A stretch of 64,000 bases of DNA. Source: Bremia lactucae. Its lineage: Eukaryota; Oomycota; Peronosporomycetes; Peronosporales; Peronosporaceae. The stretch lies in contig NC_090610.1 in assembly GCF_004359215.1 (NCBI RefSeq), positions 3,517,073-3,581,072 on the forward strand, read 5' to 3'. The position numbers and the translations under genes were made by a program. The notes beneath the pieces are model-generated. The model was not told where the DNA came from, did no database searches, and saw nothing but the letters and a program-made list of their open reading frames with translations. Below are positions 31,832-43,340 of the stretch, piece after piece; position 1 is the first letter of the stretch, and each line of letters begins with the position of its first letter.

Positions 31832-33321
31832 TCAGCCGCTGACCGATTTACGACTGCTCTTATCGCCGGCGAAATCCGCGTCGCTAATGCTGGTAAGTTT
31901 CAGGACGGAATTGTTTGTATCTTGGTTTTGCTTGAGCCGTAGTTTCACATCCTTGGTTCCTTTTAGGTACCTCGCGATTCGCTTGGCCAGCTGCCAGTCG
32001 CTTGATGTTGGCGCATGCGCTCGGCGAGTCGCTCGATGGACTGCATATGCAATATCGGGGCGTGAGCAGCGTACTAGCCACAATAGGGATCCAACTATGG
32101 ACTGGAAGCTCTGCACCGATGCGCCTCTATATGGACTATCCTTGGGAAGAAGTGGGACCACGTCACGCACATCGTTATCACAATCGAGTCCAATCGGTGT
32201 AGTAATAAGATTTGCATCTTGTAAACCAAACTTCATTAACATCTAATCATTAGACGCTTCTTGATCGATATCATACCCATTCTCAGCCGAATAAGAAATT
32301 CGCATGCCTAGGAATTTATTGATGACTCCCATGTTCTTGATCTGCAGTGTTGTCAAGAATCTAAAAACTTGATCCACACGTTCCTGCGTTGTTCCTGTCG
32401 CCAGTAAATTATCCACGTACACTTCAACAATAGTATGACCACCGCTGTCGATTTTGAAATAGAGACAGGTGTTTTTCACACATTGGACGAAATCTGCTCC
32501 TAGCAATTCCTTTTGAAGAAGCTCTGACCAAAGTCGGCCAGCTTGTTTCAGACCATACAGACTGCGCTGAAGTCGTAAAACCACTTGTCCAGAATGCTTT
32601 AGTCAAAGCCGCTGAAGGTCCGCATCGTCCACAATCATACCCTGTGGTACAAACAAATAAATATCGATTTCTGGCTCCGTTTACGCCTTGACATATGCGT
32701 TAGGCACATGACCGTGTCGCGCTGGCACACCCCGTATTTGTGACAGTGCCAAAATTACCTTACTTGTCGTCATATCCATGACCGCGGCAAATGTCAGTGT
32801 GTAATTTTCGCCCAGCGACTGCTCGTTTCCACACGCCACCATGCGTGCCTTATAACGCTCCACGTTACCATTCGCATCTCTTTCGTTTTAAATACCCACT
32901 TCGTGTGAAGCGGGCGCATATCATCAGTGCGGGGCACTATCTCCCACGTTTCGTTTGCGACCAGCGAATTAATCTCAACTTTCGCTGCACGCTCCCATTC
33001 GACGCGCTTAACACTCTTCATAGCAGCTTTCCAACTAGTAAGATCTTCATGACACACTGCCCCAATAATCTCACGTGGTGGAATTTTCTTCCCACCATAT
33101 CGTATTACCATGCCCGAACCAGGACTAATCACTTCCTTTCTATCAGCGGCTTCTTGACTCGAACGTTTTCCTTGACCTCCACGCGTACCGCGCTTTTTCC
33201 GCTTCTGAGGTCTGGCGTGTGACTTCTCCCGATGTCCAACATCGTCACAAGTACCACGCACAATGTTTCTAGCAAAGTTTTGGAGAGTCATGAACCCACC
33301 TTTGCTAATGGCGCGGATCAT
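31832..33321 (-). pseudogene. Copia 1 reverse transcriptase
   Basis: Reads WKAAMKSVKRVEWERA..., LVANETWEIVPR, HTKWVFKTKE, then LQRSLYGLKQAGRLWSELL and VEVYVDNLLATGT. The catalytic box is YVDN instead of YVDD, so the second Asp is lost. The part at 31832-32242 gives GSLLWLVRCSRPDIAYAV. Frameshifts lie near 32590, 32690 and 32880. Confidence 0.85.
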
Positions 33322-33329
33322 TGACTGAG

Positions 33330-34320
33330 TCTGTCAGTGTTAGACATTGGAATGTCTGGGTTAAAAAATCCAATGTTTAAAACATTAATTTTGAGCCCGA
33401 CTCAGACTTAAGGTCTTCTCTTCGCCCATCTCGGCCTCGCATGTGGATGCGTCAGGGAAGTCTGCAAAAAGGTGGCAAATCCTTGATTCACCCCACACCA
33501 CAGACACTGCCTTCGTTTTCATGGACGCCTCTACGCCAAGTCGGATCAACAAATTAGACGGCACCAACTTTAATCAAGCAAAGTTTGATGCAATCGCCCA
33601 TATTGGCGATTGCGGATCAAGACAGACCATTCCATGTGGTCTGTGACGCCAGCGATTTTGCAGGTAGACCGAAAGCAAAATTCTACTAATGGACTCCCAG
33701 CAACCTATGGGGACGGGAAGGCTCGCCAGTGGCGCAGCAGCATGAGGAAGGATGAAGGCGCATTATTGCCCATCCAAACTTCTCTCATGGCTTCCAACAT
33801 GGAGACAGCAACATCTACGAATGCTTGCGATTGTTCTATGATGTCCAAGAGAGCGTGGGGGCAAGACAAGCGTCGTTTGACGCTGTGATGTGCGCGTTGA
33901 AGAACGAGTACCCGACAGATTAAGACGATCAAAGGCACGTCTAAACGAGTGACCTTTGGATCAATAATCGACTAGTGCGAAGCTTGTGCCATTGTTTCAC
34001 GCAAATGGCCAATAATTTTCTTTTCGTTCAGGATTCCATTGCTAACGCAGTGGACCGACAGAAACGGAATGCAGACAAACATGGAAGAGCAACTGTTCAT
34101 TCATGAGGCCACTTCGCTAGTCTCAAATGGACTAGTAGAAGTAGCGTTGTGAGAAGAAACAGGGGGTACAGTACCACCCATGCGGGTCATAGCTTGGCCA
34201 TCTGGATCTCTGATGACCCCGCGAGGACGCCGGCGGAGACCGCTGCTCGCGACGCAACATCGCATTGTCGAATGAGCCGATTATTCGCCTCTTTGCTTAG
34301 TGTCTTGATATTCTGAACGT
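33330..34320. other. Patchwork of short Ty3 family A and B fragments inside copia 1
   Basis: Between copia RT and integrase. Pieces recognised by eye: 33585-33660 family A RNase H (+); 33735-33830 family B sequence downstream of the chromodomain (B in minus orientation); 33890-33970 family B protease-RT linker (+); 34030-34090 family A integrase tail (+); 34095-34180 family B chromodomain end (+). Each is about 60 to 100 bp and orientation alternates. Confidence 0.65.
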
Positions 34321-34405
34321 GTTGGGTGGTATGCACCACCCGGTCCTTCGAAAACAATACGCGGTATCCTTTAACTTCATCATTCTTACCAATAAATATC
34401 CCCTC

Positions 34406-34909
34406 CTATCCGCGTCTGTCGAGTGCCTTCAGCTTTGGTTTACGTATAGCAGTACACGGTGAGCCAAAGATGACAATGTCAGTCAGGATAGGCTTAATCC
34501 CTGTCAGCACTTTAATAGGTGATGAGTGTCCAATATTTCCTTGAGAAGGGCTGCGGTACAGAATATAAGCCGCATATTCCGCTGCCTCGCCCCATAAATT
34601 TAAAGGCAAGCCAGGCCCAAAGATCATTGAGCGCACCATGTTCATAATCGTCTGGTGCGTGCGTTCCGTTTTCCCGTTAGATGCTTGATTGTCAGCTTCC
34701 GAAATCTGTCGGCGTACACCTTTGCTCTTGCAAAATGGATCCACAACCTTGTATTCACTTCCCCCATCTGTTCGAAGGCAATGTACTGCGCAATCAAAGC
34801 GCTTTTCAAAGTAGACGAGGAACTGCTCGAACTGCTTAAATGCCTTGTCTTTGGTCCTGGAGAGAAATACGCGACAGTAATTGCTTTTATGATCAACAAA
34901 ATTAATCAT
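34406..34909 (-). pseudogene. Copia 1 integrase core
   Basis: FVDHKSNYCRVF, LRTDGGSEY (second catalytic Asp), NGKTERTHQTIMNM (catalytic Glu) and LWGEAAEYAAYILYRSPS. With the first Asp in SDIKGPI just upstream (34913-35503), all three DDE residues remain, but a frame break lies between them near 34910. Confidence 0.88.
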
Positions 34910-34912
34910 GTA

Positions 34913-35503
34913 TCAGTTTCCAAGTCTGTCGGCTGGAGTGATCGGTCCCTTGATGTCGCTGCAAATGACATCGCCAACTCTATCAATGGGTGCATTCCGT
35001 CCTATGTCTTTTCGCGATTGGTTATTGCGCCTTTTTTTGCCGTAAGCACATGTCACGCAAGTCGGCCTTTCCTTATCCGTAAGACATATCCCACTTCCAG
35101 GGTCACGTGCCATGCTCTCTATTGTGTCGTATGAAAGAAGGCCAAAACGCAGATGGAAATCCAATAGACTCCCCGACTGCAAATCGCTGCACGGCGCATT
35201 CACTGCGTCAGCGAGAGCCATAGTCACATAATCAACGTCCTTCTTCGCCTCAGCATTGACGACTTTTACAACCAATACGTTGCTTGCATCCTTGTGCACA
35301 TCAAATACTTTACACCCGTTATTTCGACGGCCAACGTAACGTTTTAGCCCGTCATAGCAGAGCTCGTATCCCAGCTCCTCTATCTTGCCATATGAAATAA
35401 TATTCCATGGTAGGTTGTGTGCATAGTATACTTCATGTAGGGTGACTTGGCGAACTTCACCGTCCACGCAAGCCTTGAATGTAGCACTTCCCTTAAGCTG
35501 CAT
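34913..35503 (-). pseudogene. Copia 1 pre-integrase region
   Basis: VTLHEVYYAHNLPWNIISYGKI is the standard copia stretch after protease. LLDFHLRFGLLSYDTIESMA and CVTCAYGKKRR form the zinc-binding HHCC part, with the second His replaced by Leu. Ends in SDIKGPI, the first catalytic Asp. Confidence 0.85.
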
Positions 35504-36812
35504 CTACATGTTCTCACCGTTCGGGAGCAAGCATTCTTCTTCGCACTCCACTGGATCATGCAGCTGTGCAGCTATTGTCACCAAATGACGACTGGACCCG
35601 CTGTCAAGAATCCATTGGACGTGGAGTTCCACCCCATCAGCAACCGCCAGCGCAAAATTCTTCTGCTTTTTGCTTGGGCATTCACGCTTGTAGTGCCCTT
35701 CTTTTCCACACTGGAAACAAAAGCCTGGTTTCTTGCTCTCGCGCCAAGTTTACCGTCTTCGATCGCCATCATCCTTAGCTTTGAATACAGCCAACGTTGC
35801 CCTACTCCCAAATATAGACGTAGGATCATTCATCTGAGCAAAGTGCACTAATTCCTCCGCTTGTCTCAAAAAGTCATCACGCTGCGGATTAGAACGCGCG
35901 AGTAGAACTCCTTGAAACGCACTTGATGAACAAGCGTACTTGGCGATGTTCTCGAGCACCTAGTCAGGCGCTCCACCGACAGCATCACTCACAGCCATCA
36001 TGTGATCATTCCATGACACCGAATCTTTCTTCTTCGACGTGAAGAGCTTGAGCGCTTGAGATCTTGATATTCTAGGGTCAAACTTCATCTGCATCCTGTC
36101 CATCGCATACCACACTTGTGGGTTTTCGGAATACCAGGTATCCACTTGGCTGTGAAAGTGTTGGCCAGCTTTGCCGATCTCATATCTTCCTAGGACGTCC
36201 AGCTTAATGTCTTCCGTTCACATGCACTCACTGAGTTCTTCCGCGTTGCGAACATGACGAAGAAATCGCTTTTTTTTACAAGGACCGAATCCAGCTCCAA
36301 GTCCAGGATACACCTCCTTCCCTTCGAAGGCCTCAATCGCAAGCTTTAGGTCACTGATTCCCGGCACCCTTGGCGTCACAAGGTACGTAGGAGCTTGTGT
36401 CGGTCTATGTGCAGCTTCTTGAGGGTGCTGTGGATGAAAACCTATCCCCCCCCCCCGACTGCTCTCCTGCCCTCTCTTGCCTGAATCCTGCTGCATAGTG
36501 TTGCGCTGGACTTGGCGTGACTTCGTCTTCAAGGGAAGCCATTGTCATGCTGTGATTGTTCCCATGCGCGCCTCCGCATAAGTGCGGAAGGTGCTACTAC
36601 AGGCAGACGCAACCGAAGCTTGGTCACCTCCAACCTTGTCGAGCTTCTAGCCTGTTAAGGCGAGCTCCGATATCACCCTTCATTTCCGTCATTAATTCCA
36701 GCAGCCATGCCACAGCCTCGCCCGTGTCGGATCCTGTACTAGCTCCGGGGTGCGGCGTGCTTGGCGCTTGAAGTCGATGTAGAGTATCCTCATCCATTGG
36801 ATTTGGGCTCAT
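35504..36812 (-). pseudogene. Copia 1 gag and protease
   Basis: The start codon is 36812-36810 (MSPNPMDEDTLHRL), inside the primer-binding site. A coiled-coil-like segment follows (WLLELMTEMKGDIGARL), then a frame break around 36540, a capsid-like part, a CX2CX4HX4C knuckle (FCFQCGKEGHYKREC, about 35730-35685) and the protease LDSGSSRH. A run of 11 C at about 36445 (Gly codons) is a likely slippage site. Confidence 0.8.
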
Positions 36813-36816
36813 AACC
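36805..36816 (-). promoter_or_regulatory. Copia 1 primer-binding site overlapping gag start
   Basis: Minus strand ggttatgagccc, directly after the LTR end (tttgaca). It is complementary to gggctcataacc, the anticodon arm of a eukaryotic initiator Met tRNA. Drosophila copia primes from an internal tRNA-iMet fragment in this way. The gag ATG lies within it. Confidence 0.65.
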
Positions 36817-38100
36817 TGTCAAACACGAGAGGAAAAGATGCTGCTACAAATAGTTGTGGCAAAGACCGAAGTGAGTATATTGTTCTGTTTAAATTGCTTT
36901 CTCTTCACCTAGTCCTAACTGGGGTTTTACCTGTTTTGTGCCGTTTTCCTGTCACTGACGTATGTCCGCGCCGAGATCAACTTCATCGATGGTGTCGGTA
37001 AGTCGGTCGACTACACGTTGCTTTTTAACATTGGAGCCTCGAAGTTCACGGTAATTTCACCACGAACTTTTACGCGGGCATTACTGAGACTTAAGGCAGA
37101 GCACTGAGTAGGGTCCACAGACGGCGCTGACGAAATCCGTCACCGTAAACTGATGATCACTGTATGTCACTGATCCGACAAGTAGAGGTTCACGCTATCG
37201 TCGGCATGTAAGCACTGAATTCCTGCACAGGTCCACCAAATAAATACGAAGGACTGGTGTGGATCCAGGAGATCCGCGAAGCATAGTGATACTTTTTTCA
37301 GTGACTCGGATATAATATCCTTTAGTATATTATATAGTATAGCTTTCGTGGCACGCATATTTGTGATCATTTGGGCGGATGAAAAAGCGATTTTGGCAGC
37401 AAGAAGTCTAAATGGTGTTCGTTGGTAGCTATCAGTAGAGACCTGTCAAATATATGACCGAAGCAAGCAGCTCTGTCAAGCGCAGCACGTTGGTAACCTT
37501 GTATCTCCTAAGGCAGCTGCCAGAAATATAATTACCTTTGAGATACGAAAAGATCATCACGGTAACACATGTGTGCTTTTTTTATGAGTCGATGGCAAAC
37601 TTTTGCGGTGGGTTGATACTTGATAACCTAAGAATTTCGGGAGAATGCTTACTTTAAAACTTGAAATCATATATATAACCACGATACAGAAGCGATTCGC
37701 ATTTATGGTACAGAGGGACTCAAGGCTCATACTGGAGGTATATTACCAAATTATTAATTTTGACTTTTTTGCAAATTGAAATGGAAATATAAACACGCAA
37801 AACATGTTTTAGTCACAAATCATAACAGAATATAAACAATATATTGTAGTTAGAATTTAAGGATCGCATGAGCAAGATGACGCATAAACCACATGTCGGA
37901 AGTTAAAATTTGGTGTTTCGTGATGAAGATTTGTAATGCGACTTAATGACGGTTTTAGTTTCAACATGAGTTTTCTAAAGTTTTGAATGACGGTTCGAAA
38001 AGTACGGAAACATCACAGCAACATAGATATCTTTAAGCTTTAACGCAAATATATATATTTACTCTTTCATTTTCTATCTGCGTAAGTCTTGTTCTCTACA
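36817..38100. repeat. Two head-to-head copia 5' LTRs (outer edges not resolved)
   Basis: The left end (36817, tgtcaaacacg) is the end of copia 1's LTR read on the minus strand. The right end (38100, ...tctctaca) is the end of copia 2's LTR on the + strand. The 1284 bp between them must hold both LTRs or their remains. The two ends are not similar, so they are different families. AT-rich from 37640 onward. No gene seen. Confidence 0.55.
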
Positions 38101-39590
38101 GGTTATGAGCCCAAGTCCTGCGAACTTGAAAGTGTCACAAACGTTCTCCTCAAAAATGAAACCGCTTCGCGAAAGAAAAGCGATGGAAACGAACATTTCA
38201 CCACCCGATCCTAGGAGCGTTGAGAAAGCTTCTGTGCTCGCGTTGCTTCGGATGATGAGTGCAAGGCTCGACGGTCTGGAGCGCCATTTATCGGCCAGCC
38301 CAATTATAAACTCGAGTGTTGGTCAAGCGCCGGTCCCGATAAATCCGGGCTGACCAGCACATCAATTCAGCGACAGTGGTATTCGAGAAGTTGCCTGACA
38401 GAGTAGATTGCTCGGAGCATCCCGCTTGTCATTACAAGATATCATCAAGGCCAACGCGTACACGCTGGGGCAAAATGTTTGCACAAGGCAGTCTCAACGG
38501 GCAGGCAACTAGGCACCAAGCGCGTCATACCAAATACAGCAAGGAATTATTGATGAGAGACTTCAGCGTGAAATTGCAACGTTTTGTGTAGCTAGAATTT
38601 CAGCTCCTGATTGTTCGACTTCATATCGATGATATTTGCGGTTTTATTATCGAGAAGCATTACGCTGGAGTTGCTAGCGGTTTCCGCGAGTGGGCATTCA
38701 CGTCTTCGCAAGCGCTGGAAATGGCGAGTTTGGCGTCTGGATTTCGGTGTGATAGTGAACAAGCTGGGGGGATTTTTGGAGAAGAAGTCTACTGCATCAG
38801 ACTAATTTTAACAAAATGTGGCGACCTGGTCGTCTATTCCTCGCAATTGGACCTTTACCTCGAAGAAGTAGATATGATGACCCTTAGCCATGAGCAAGGA
38901 ACACGTTTGTTCTTGAAGCCAAAGATCTCTTCGCGGACGTGTCCCCAGCACTTGCTGTACTTGGTTCATTCGCTCGGGTCAACCAGTCCAGCTAGCGCCA
39001 GGTCGTCGATAACATTGTCAAGCATGCAACTTTAAGGAACAAGCTCATAATGATGATCCGTTTCGACCCATCTCGTCTCGACTACACAGTACAAGCAAAA
39101 CAATTGCTCAATAAAGTAGAGATAATTACAAAAGTACAAGAAGTGTTGGTCACAATGTCGTTGCAGCTTTCAACGAGCCACGAAAGTGTCACAGCTGCCG
39201 CGAAATTGGGCATCTTAAGAGAAATTACTCAGTCAGATTCAAGCGAAAAGGACACGAACAAGAAAAAACACAATTTTGGCTCTTGCTGCAGTGTTTTCAG
39301 ATACATTCTTCATGACGTGCGGTGCTGTAACTTTGTCGGGACAGTATATTTGATGGACGCGGAAGCAATTCGTCATCTCGTCGAAGAGAAGTTTTCTTCA
39401 TGATGCTATGGAATGTATCGATGACGATAGACTTACGTTGACAAACGGATCAACCTGGTGTGTGGCTAAGGCTGGCAAATTAACCTTCGAGACATACATA
39501 GAAGACGAAGTGATATAACATTATCTGACGTCTACTATGCACGTCACCATGATATAGATGGTGCGATCCGCTCAGCTAAGCCATTTAATC
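38101..39590 (+). mobile_element. Ty1/copia element 2, decayed gag-protease part
   Basis: Starts with the same primer-binding site (ggttatgagccc, 38101-38112) and ATG at 38105 (MSPSPANLKVS). It continues as broken gag-like frames: LLRMMSARLDGLERHLSAS, then after several stops LDLYLEEVDMMTLSHEQ, RFDPSRLDYTVQAKQLL and, near 39510-39550, SDVYYARH as in the copia pre-integrase region. It is cut off at about 39600 by family B element B1. Confidence 0.65.
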
Positions 39591-39631
39591 GGGGCATCCC
39601 GATTTCGGTTAATGACGCTTGATGCCAGACC

Positions 39632-40140
39632 TGTAGCGGGCTAAAGTTGCCCTATTGTCACACAGTCCCCGTTAAGTACACTTGGTGAATTTAAGGGGAT
39701 GGTCAATTGCTAAATAATAGTAACTAGACCCAGCACTCGGGTGTGGTGCACATTTGTGTCCAACCCTTGTATGTGATGCACATGGGTGCATTCAGATTAG
39801 GAGGGATGACACCCAGCGTCATCCGTGATGACGGCTAGCGTCATCCGTTACGCGAGGTATCTAGAAAGATACGCTCGCAATACATATTAAGTGTTATCTA
39901 TAGAGATGACACTTTAATTGGTAAAAATAGGTATTTATATTTAATTTTATTAAATAAATCAGTCTGAAATCTACTTCCTACGTGGAAAGTGCGCACGAGG
40001 AGACGGATTACCGCTCCCGTGACGACACTTAACCAGGGTACTTAGTGTGTTGGGTGAGGTCGCTTACGCGACCACCGCAACTACCTCACTGCACGCAAGA
40101 GAAGCAGGTTAAACCGCTTCCTCGCTGTGCTTAAAGGTAT
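39632..40140 (+). repeat. Family B 5' LTR of B1, 3' end missing
   Basis: Begins tgtagcgggctaaagttgccc, matching the starts of the LTRs at 42811 and (reversed) 55595. It breaks off after ctgtgcttaaaggtatac and joins gag, so the last part of the LTR, the primer-binding site and the gag start are deleted. Confidence 0.8.
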
Positions 40141-40146
40141 ACACGT

Positions 40147-40520
40147 TTATGAACGGACTACGGCATGGCTAATCGCGACAGGCCCTTTTCAGATTGGTGC
40201 CGTCGACGATGGAAGAGGCAATCGAAATTGCCTTAGTTGAGGAGCAATCCTACAACAGTGCCTCGGCGACTGCTTGGTATAAGCTGTCGGCCGAGAGGAC
40301 AGATGCCACTCCTATGGAGTTGGGCAATGCAGACGTGGTCTGTTATAAATGCGGCAAGCGCGGCCATATGATGGCTCGCTGCTATGCCAGGGTCCCTGCT
40401 GGGGCAAAAATGCCCAGCAAGAGGACTCCCTTCCCAAAGGGCGATGGCAAGAACCAGCGTGCGAGACGCATGAGTTCTGCCTCGACCACTGAGGGGTCGG
40501 GAAATGCCGGAGCGCAGTAG
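40147..40520 (+). pseudogene. Family B gag C-terminal part
   Basis: FMNGLRHG, stop, SRQALFRLVPSTMEEAIEIALVEEQ, then a perfect zinc knuckle CYKCGKRGHMMARC (CX2CX4HX4C, 40341-40382). The same region is on the minus strand at 60919-61371 in B2. Confidence 0.85.
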
Positions 40521-40670
40521 GGGCGGGATGCCCTACTGACGCGGACTCTGAAGCTACCCCTAAGTTCAGAGTTGTGAAAAAAATGGGTAGCATAGTCCCG
40601 GAGGTCTCGAAAATTTCGCACCTTAACCCTGCTGGTCTATAGCGCTCATGGAAGATGCTATGACCAGGTG

Positions 40671-41244
40671 ATGACCCTCCTAGTGGATTCGGGTGCATCA
40701 CAAATTTTTGTGAAACTCGCGTCTCTACGAAAGAGACCGGCGATGTTTGAGTAATTTTGCCAGGATGGCAAGCGAGAAGAGGCGACCGTTCGTTTAGCGA
40801 ACGGCGCGCTCGTTAAGTCTGAGGGAGTTCAGGTAGAACTCGCCTTCAGCTTTGGTGGTTTCTCTTGTAAAGAGAAGTTCACAGTCCTAGGTATGGAAGG
40901 TCCGTATGACTTCATCATAGACATGCCATGGTTGGCAAAGTACCAACCATGGATAGACTGGCGTACACGCACAGTTGCAAACTCTACGCAGGACACCGGA
41001 AAGGATGTGCTCCTGCGAGAGGCGTATGCAACTGATGTCGTGTCAAACGCAGTTGAGGGTGCGTTGACGGGATGTCAAACGTCACCAATTCCTATCCAGC
41101 TCGTGGAGAGTAAGGTAGTGAATAGGACGATGACAAGTAGTCATGCGTCCGAATGTCCTGCACAGAGCCGAGAGCCTGTGGCAGTAGACGGCGAGCTGAC
41201 AAGAAGTCATGCGTCGCATAAACCGGCACAGTGCCAAGAGCCTG
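40671..41244 (+). pseudogene. Family B aspartic protease and linker, ends at gap
   Basis: MTLLVDSGASQIFVKLA (DSGA active site), a stop inside the domain (after PAMFE), then VRLANGALVKSEG and PYDFIIDMPWLAKYQPW. The linker after it carries imperfect tandem units of about 23 codons (TSSHASECPAQSREPVAVDGEL and TRSHASHKPAQCQEP). Confidence 0.85.
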
Positions 41245-41344
41245 NNNNNNNNNNNNNNNNNNNNNNNNNNNNNNNNNNNNNNNNNNNNNNNNNNNNNNNN
41301 NNNNNNNNNNNNNNNNNNNNNNNNNNNNNNNNNNNNNNNNNNNN
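41245..41344. other. Assembly gap, 100 N
   Basis: Exactly 100 N inside B1, between the protease linker and the integrase C-terminus. Confidence 0.99.
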
Positions 41345-41800
41345 CACGAAAAGTCCGTGACGAGATGGCAAGCGCACAGGACAAGCAAAAAGAATATGCT
41401 GACCGAAATGGTCTCAAAATTAACGAACGCTTTAAAGTGGGTGAAAAAGTACTATTAAGTATTGCTACCCTACCTAAAAATGCAATTTTTGTACTACCTG
41501 GAGGTACTACGAAGTTGTTGCACCGTTTCATTGGGCCCTTTAAGGTGGTAATAGAGGTTGGTGACTCAAATTATAGGCTCACCCTTCCCTCGTATATAAA
41601 GACGCGCCGTATTTTAAGTGGGTCGTCTGAAACGGTATGTAGACTCAAATGAGCCTCATACCCCCATTCGTCGAAGAAGACGATGGTGACGCCGACTGTG
41701 AGTCTAGCGGCGATCAGATGAGGGAGACGGTGAATTTACTTGGTGACTGCCTATGAAAAGGAGCACCAGCTGAGGCCTCTTCGCTAGTCTCAAATGGACT
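41345..41800 (+). pseudogene. Family B integrase C-terminus with chromodomain remnant
   Basis: RKVRDEMASAQDKQKEYADRNG, VGEKVLLSIATLPKN, LLHRFIGPFKVVIEVGDSNYRLTLP, ending in a stop at 41650-41652. In other frames the last residues of the chromodomain region (LVTAYEKEHQL) follow. Compared with B2, the chromodomain body and the preceding linker are deleted. Confidence 0.8.
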
Positions 41801-42150
41801 AGCAGAAGTAGCGTAGTGAGAAGAAACAGGGGGTACAGTACCGCCCATGATTTCTTTCACACGCAAGCGGGCGATATTAATTCGCTGCGACCGCTGTATC
41901 ATCGCATCGGAATGCGGATGAATGCGGCGCAAGAATTTCGCCTCGTATTGGTCGGGCGTTTCATTTAAACGCAACACGACCGGGTCTTCCATAATTTAAT
42001 GACACCATAATAGTTTTGAGCATTTAGAAAAGCGCGTTTTTTGAGCGACGCTATTGTCCCGTTTACACGAGGCCATTCAGAGAGAGGGAGCATAAGTGAT
42101 ATGCCACCCGTCACACAGCCACGTTTAATACGGCTGGCTTGTGACAGCGA

Positions 42151-42678
42151 CTAAGCACATTCACGCGTCGTCGGCGGAGCGTTACGCTCAGAATCCTCTA
42201 TGTCAGAACCATTATGGATAATGGTCTGAGCAAAAGACGGTGTGGTTTTACCCAACGGAGAAGCGGCTGCGCCTTTATGGGCAGCGCTCGCAATAACCGT
42301 CGCTGCGCTATCCAGCGCAGACGACGAGACAGCATTCGTAAGTGTTGCTGTCTCCATGTTATGAGCAATGATAGAAGTTTGGATGGGCAATAATGTGCCA
42401 TCATCCTTCCTCGTGAGATCCTTGTCCGCATCATTACTTTGAGGTGACGGCAACGGTCTCGACTCATTGTAGTCGACAATGAGCGACGGATCAACATCCT
42501 CACTGATTAAGTGGGATGAATCCTTAAGCCCCGTTAACGCGACAGCAGCAGTAGCGGTCGGCGTTTCAGCTAAGGCATTGGACGCTGCAGGGCGTGTTAA
42601 CGCGGCGCGCGCGCTAAATGCAAGAGTTAGTGGGCGTCTTCGCAGACGACCCTCCAACGTTGCCCATGTAGGTGGCAC
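42151..42678 (-). other. Antisense open frame between chromodomain and 3' LTR of B1
   Basis: 175 codons without stop on the strand opposite to gag-pol. Ala/Ser/Thr-rich, with DPSLIVDY and LLPIQTSI. B2 carries the same frame (broken) at 55768-56180 and the patch at 33735-33830 carries a third piece. It lies beyond the chromodomain, so it is not simply the complement of a known pol domain. Coding status unproven. Confidence 0.35.
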
Positions 42679-42810
42679 CTTTGGCGCCGTGTATGAAAAC
42701 AGAGGTCGCTAGAGTGAATCAGAGACTTAGCGGCGCGTCAAGCAGCATAGTTCTTCCTTCCACTTTATCGAAGTTTAAAATGTAACTTCGTTCTTTAAGG
42801 GAGTGGATAG

Positions 42811-43340
42811 TGTAACTGGCTAAAGTTGCCCTAATGTTACACAGTCCCCGTTAAATACACTTGGTGTACTCAAGGGGATGGTCAATTTCTTAAATAAAGT
42901 AATTAGACCCACCACTTGAGTGTGGTTCACATTTGTGACCAACCCTTGTGTATGTGATGCACATAGGTGCATTCACATTAGGAGGGATGTCGCCTAGCGT
43001 CATCCGTTACGCGAGATATATAGAGATACGCTCGCAAAACATATTAGTGTAATCAATAGAGATGACAGTTCAATTTGGTAAAAATTGGAATTTATATTTA
43101 ATGCGATTATATTTAAATCGGTCTCAAACTACTTTCTACTTATCAAGTGCGCACGAGGAGTCGAATCACCGCTCCCGTGACGACACGTTTACCAGAGTAC
43201 CTAGTGCGTTGGATGAGGTCGCTAAGGCGCCCACCACAATTACCTCACGGCACACGAAATTAGACGGTCAAACAGCTTCTCCGCTGCGCTAGGGTGTGTG
43301 CTTAAGTAGAGCGTGCCCCCATAAAGACTTGCCCACCTAC
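42811..43340 (+). repeat. Family B 3' LTR of B1
   Basis: Starts tgtaactggctaaagttgcc after the purine tract aaggagtggatag and matches the reversed LTR at 55050-55595. The last roughly 30 bp (atcagtag...cgttaca) are missing. Confidence 0.85.

Larger units (their letters stand above)
31495..36816 (-). mobile_element. Ty1/copia element 1 (minus strand)
   Basis: Gag (36812 downward), zinc knuckle, protease, integrase, RT and RNase H in copia order, ending at the gap. A foreign patch of about 0.7 to 1 kb lies between integrase and RT. Frame breaks occur in every domain. Confidence 0.9.
39632..43340 (+). mobile_element. Ty3/gypsy family B, copy B1, deleted
   Basis: 5' LTR (39632 to about 40140, lacking its last part) fused directly to mid-gag, zinc knuckle, protease, 100-N gap, integrase C-terminus, chromodomain tail, polypurine tract (42798-42810) and 3' LTR (42811-43340). 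RT, RNase H and most of integrase are absent or in the gap. Confidence 0.85.

Noticed and set aside
40980..41244. CRISPR-like short repeats in the B1 linker
   Set aside because: They are imperfect protein-coding units (SHASExPAQSxEP) in a retrotransposon linker of a eukaryote, also present in B2, not a CRISPR array.
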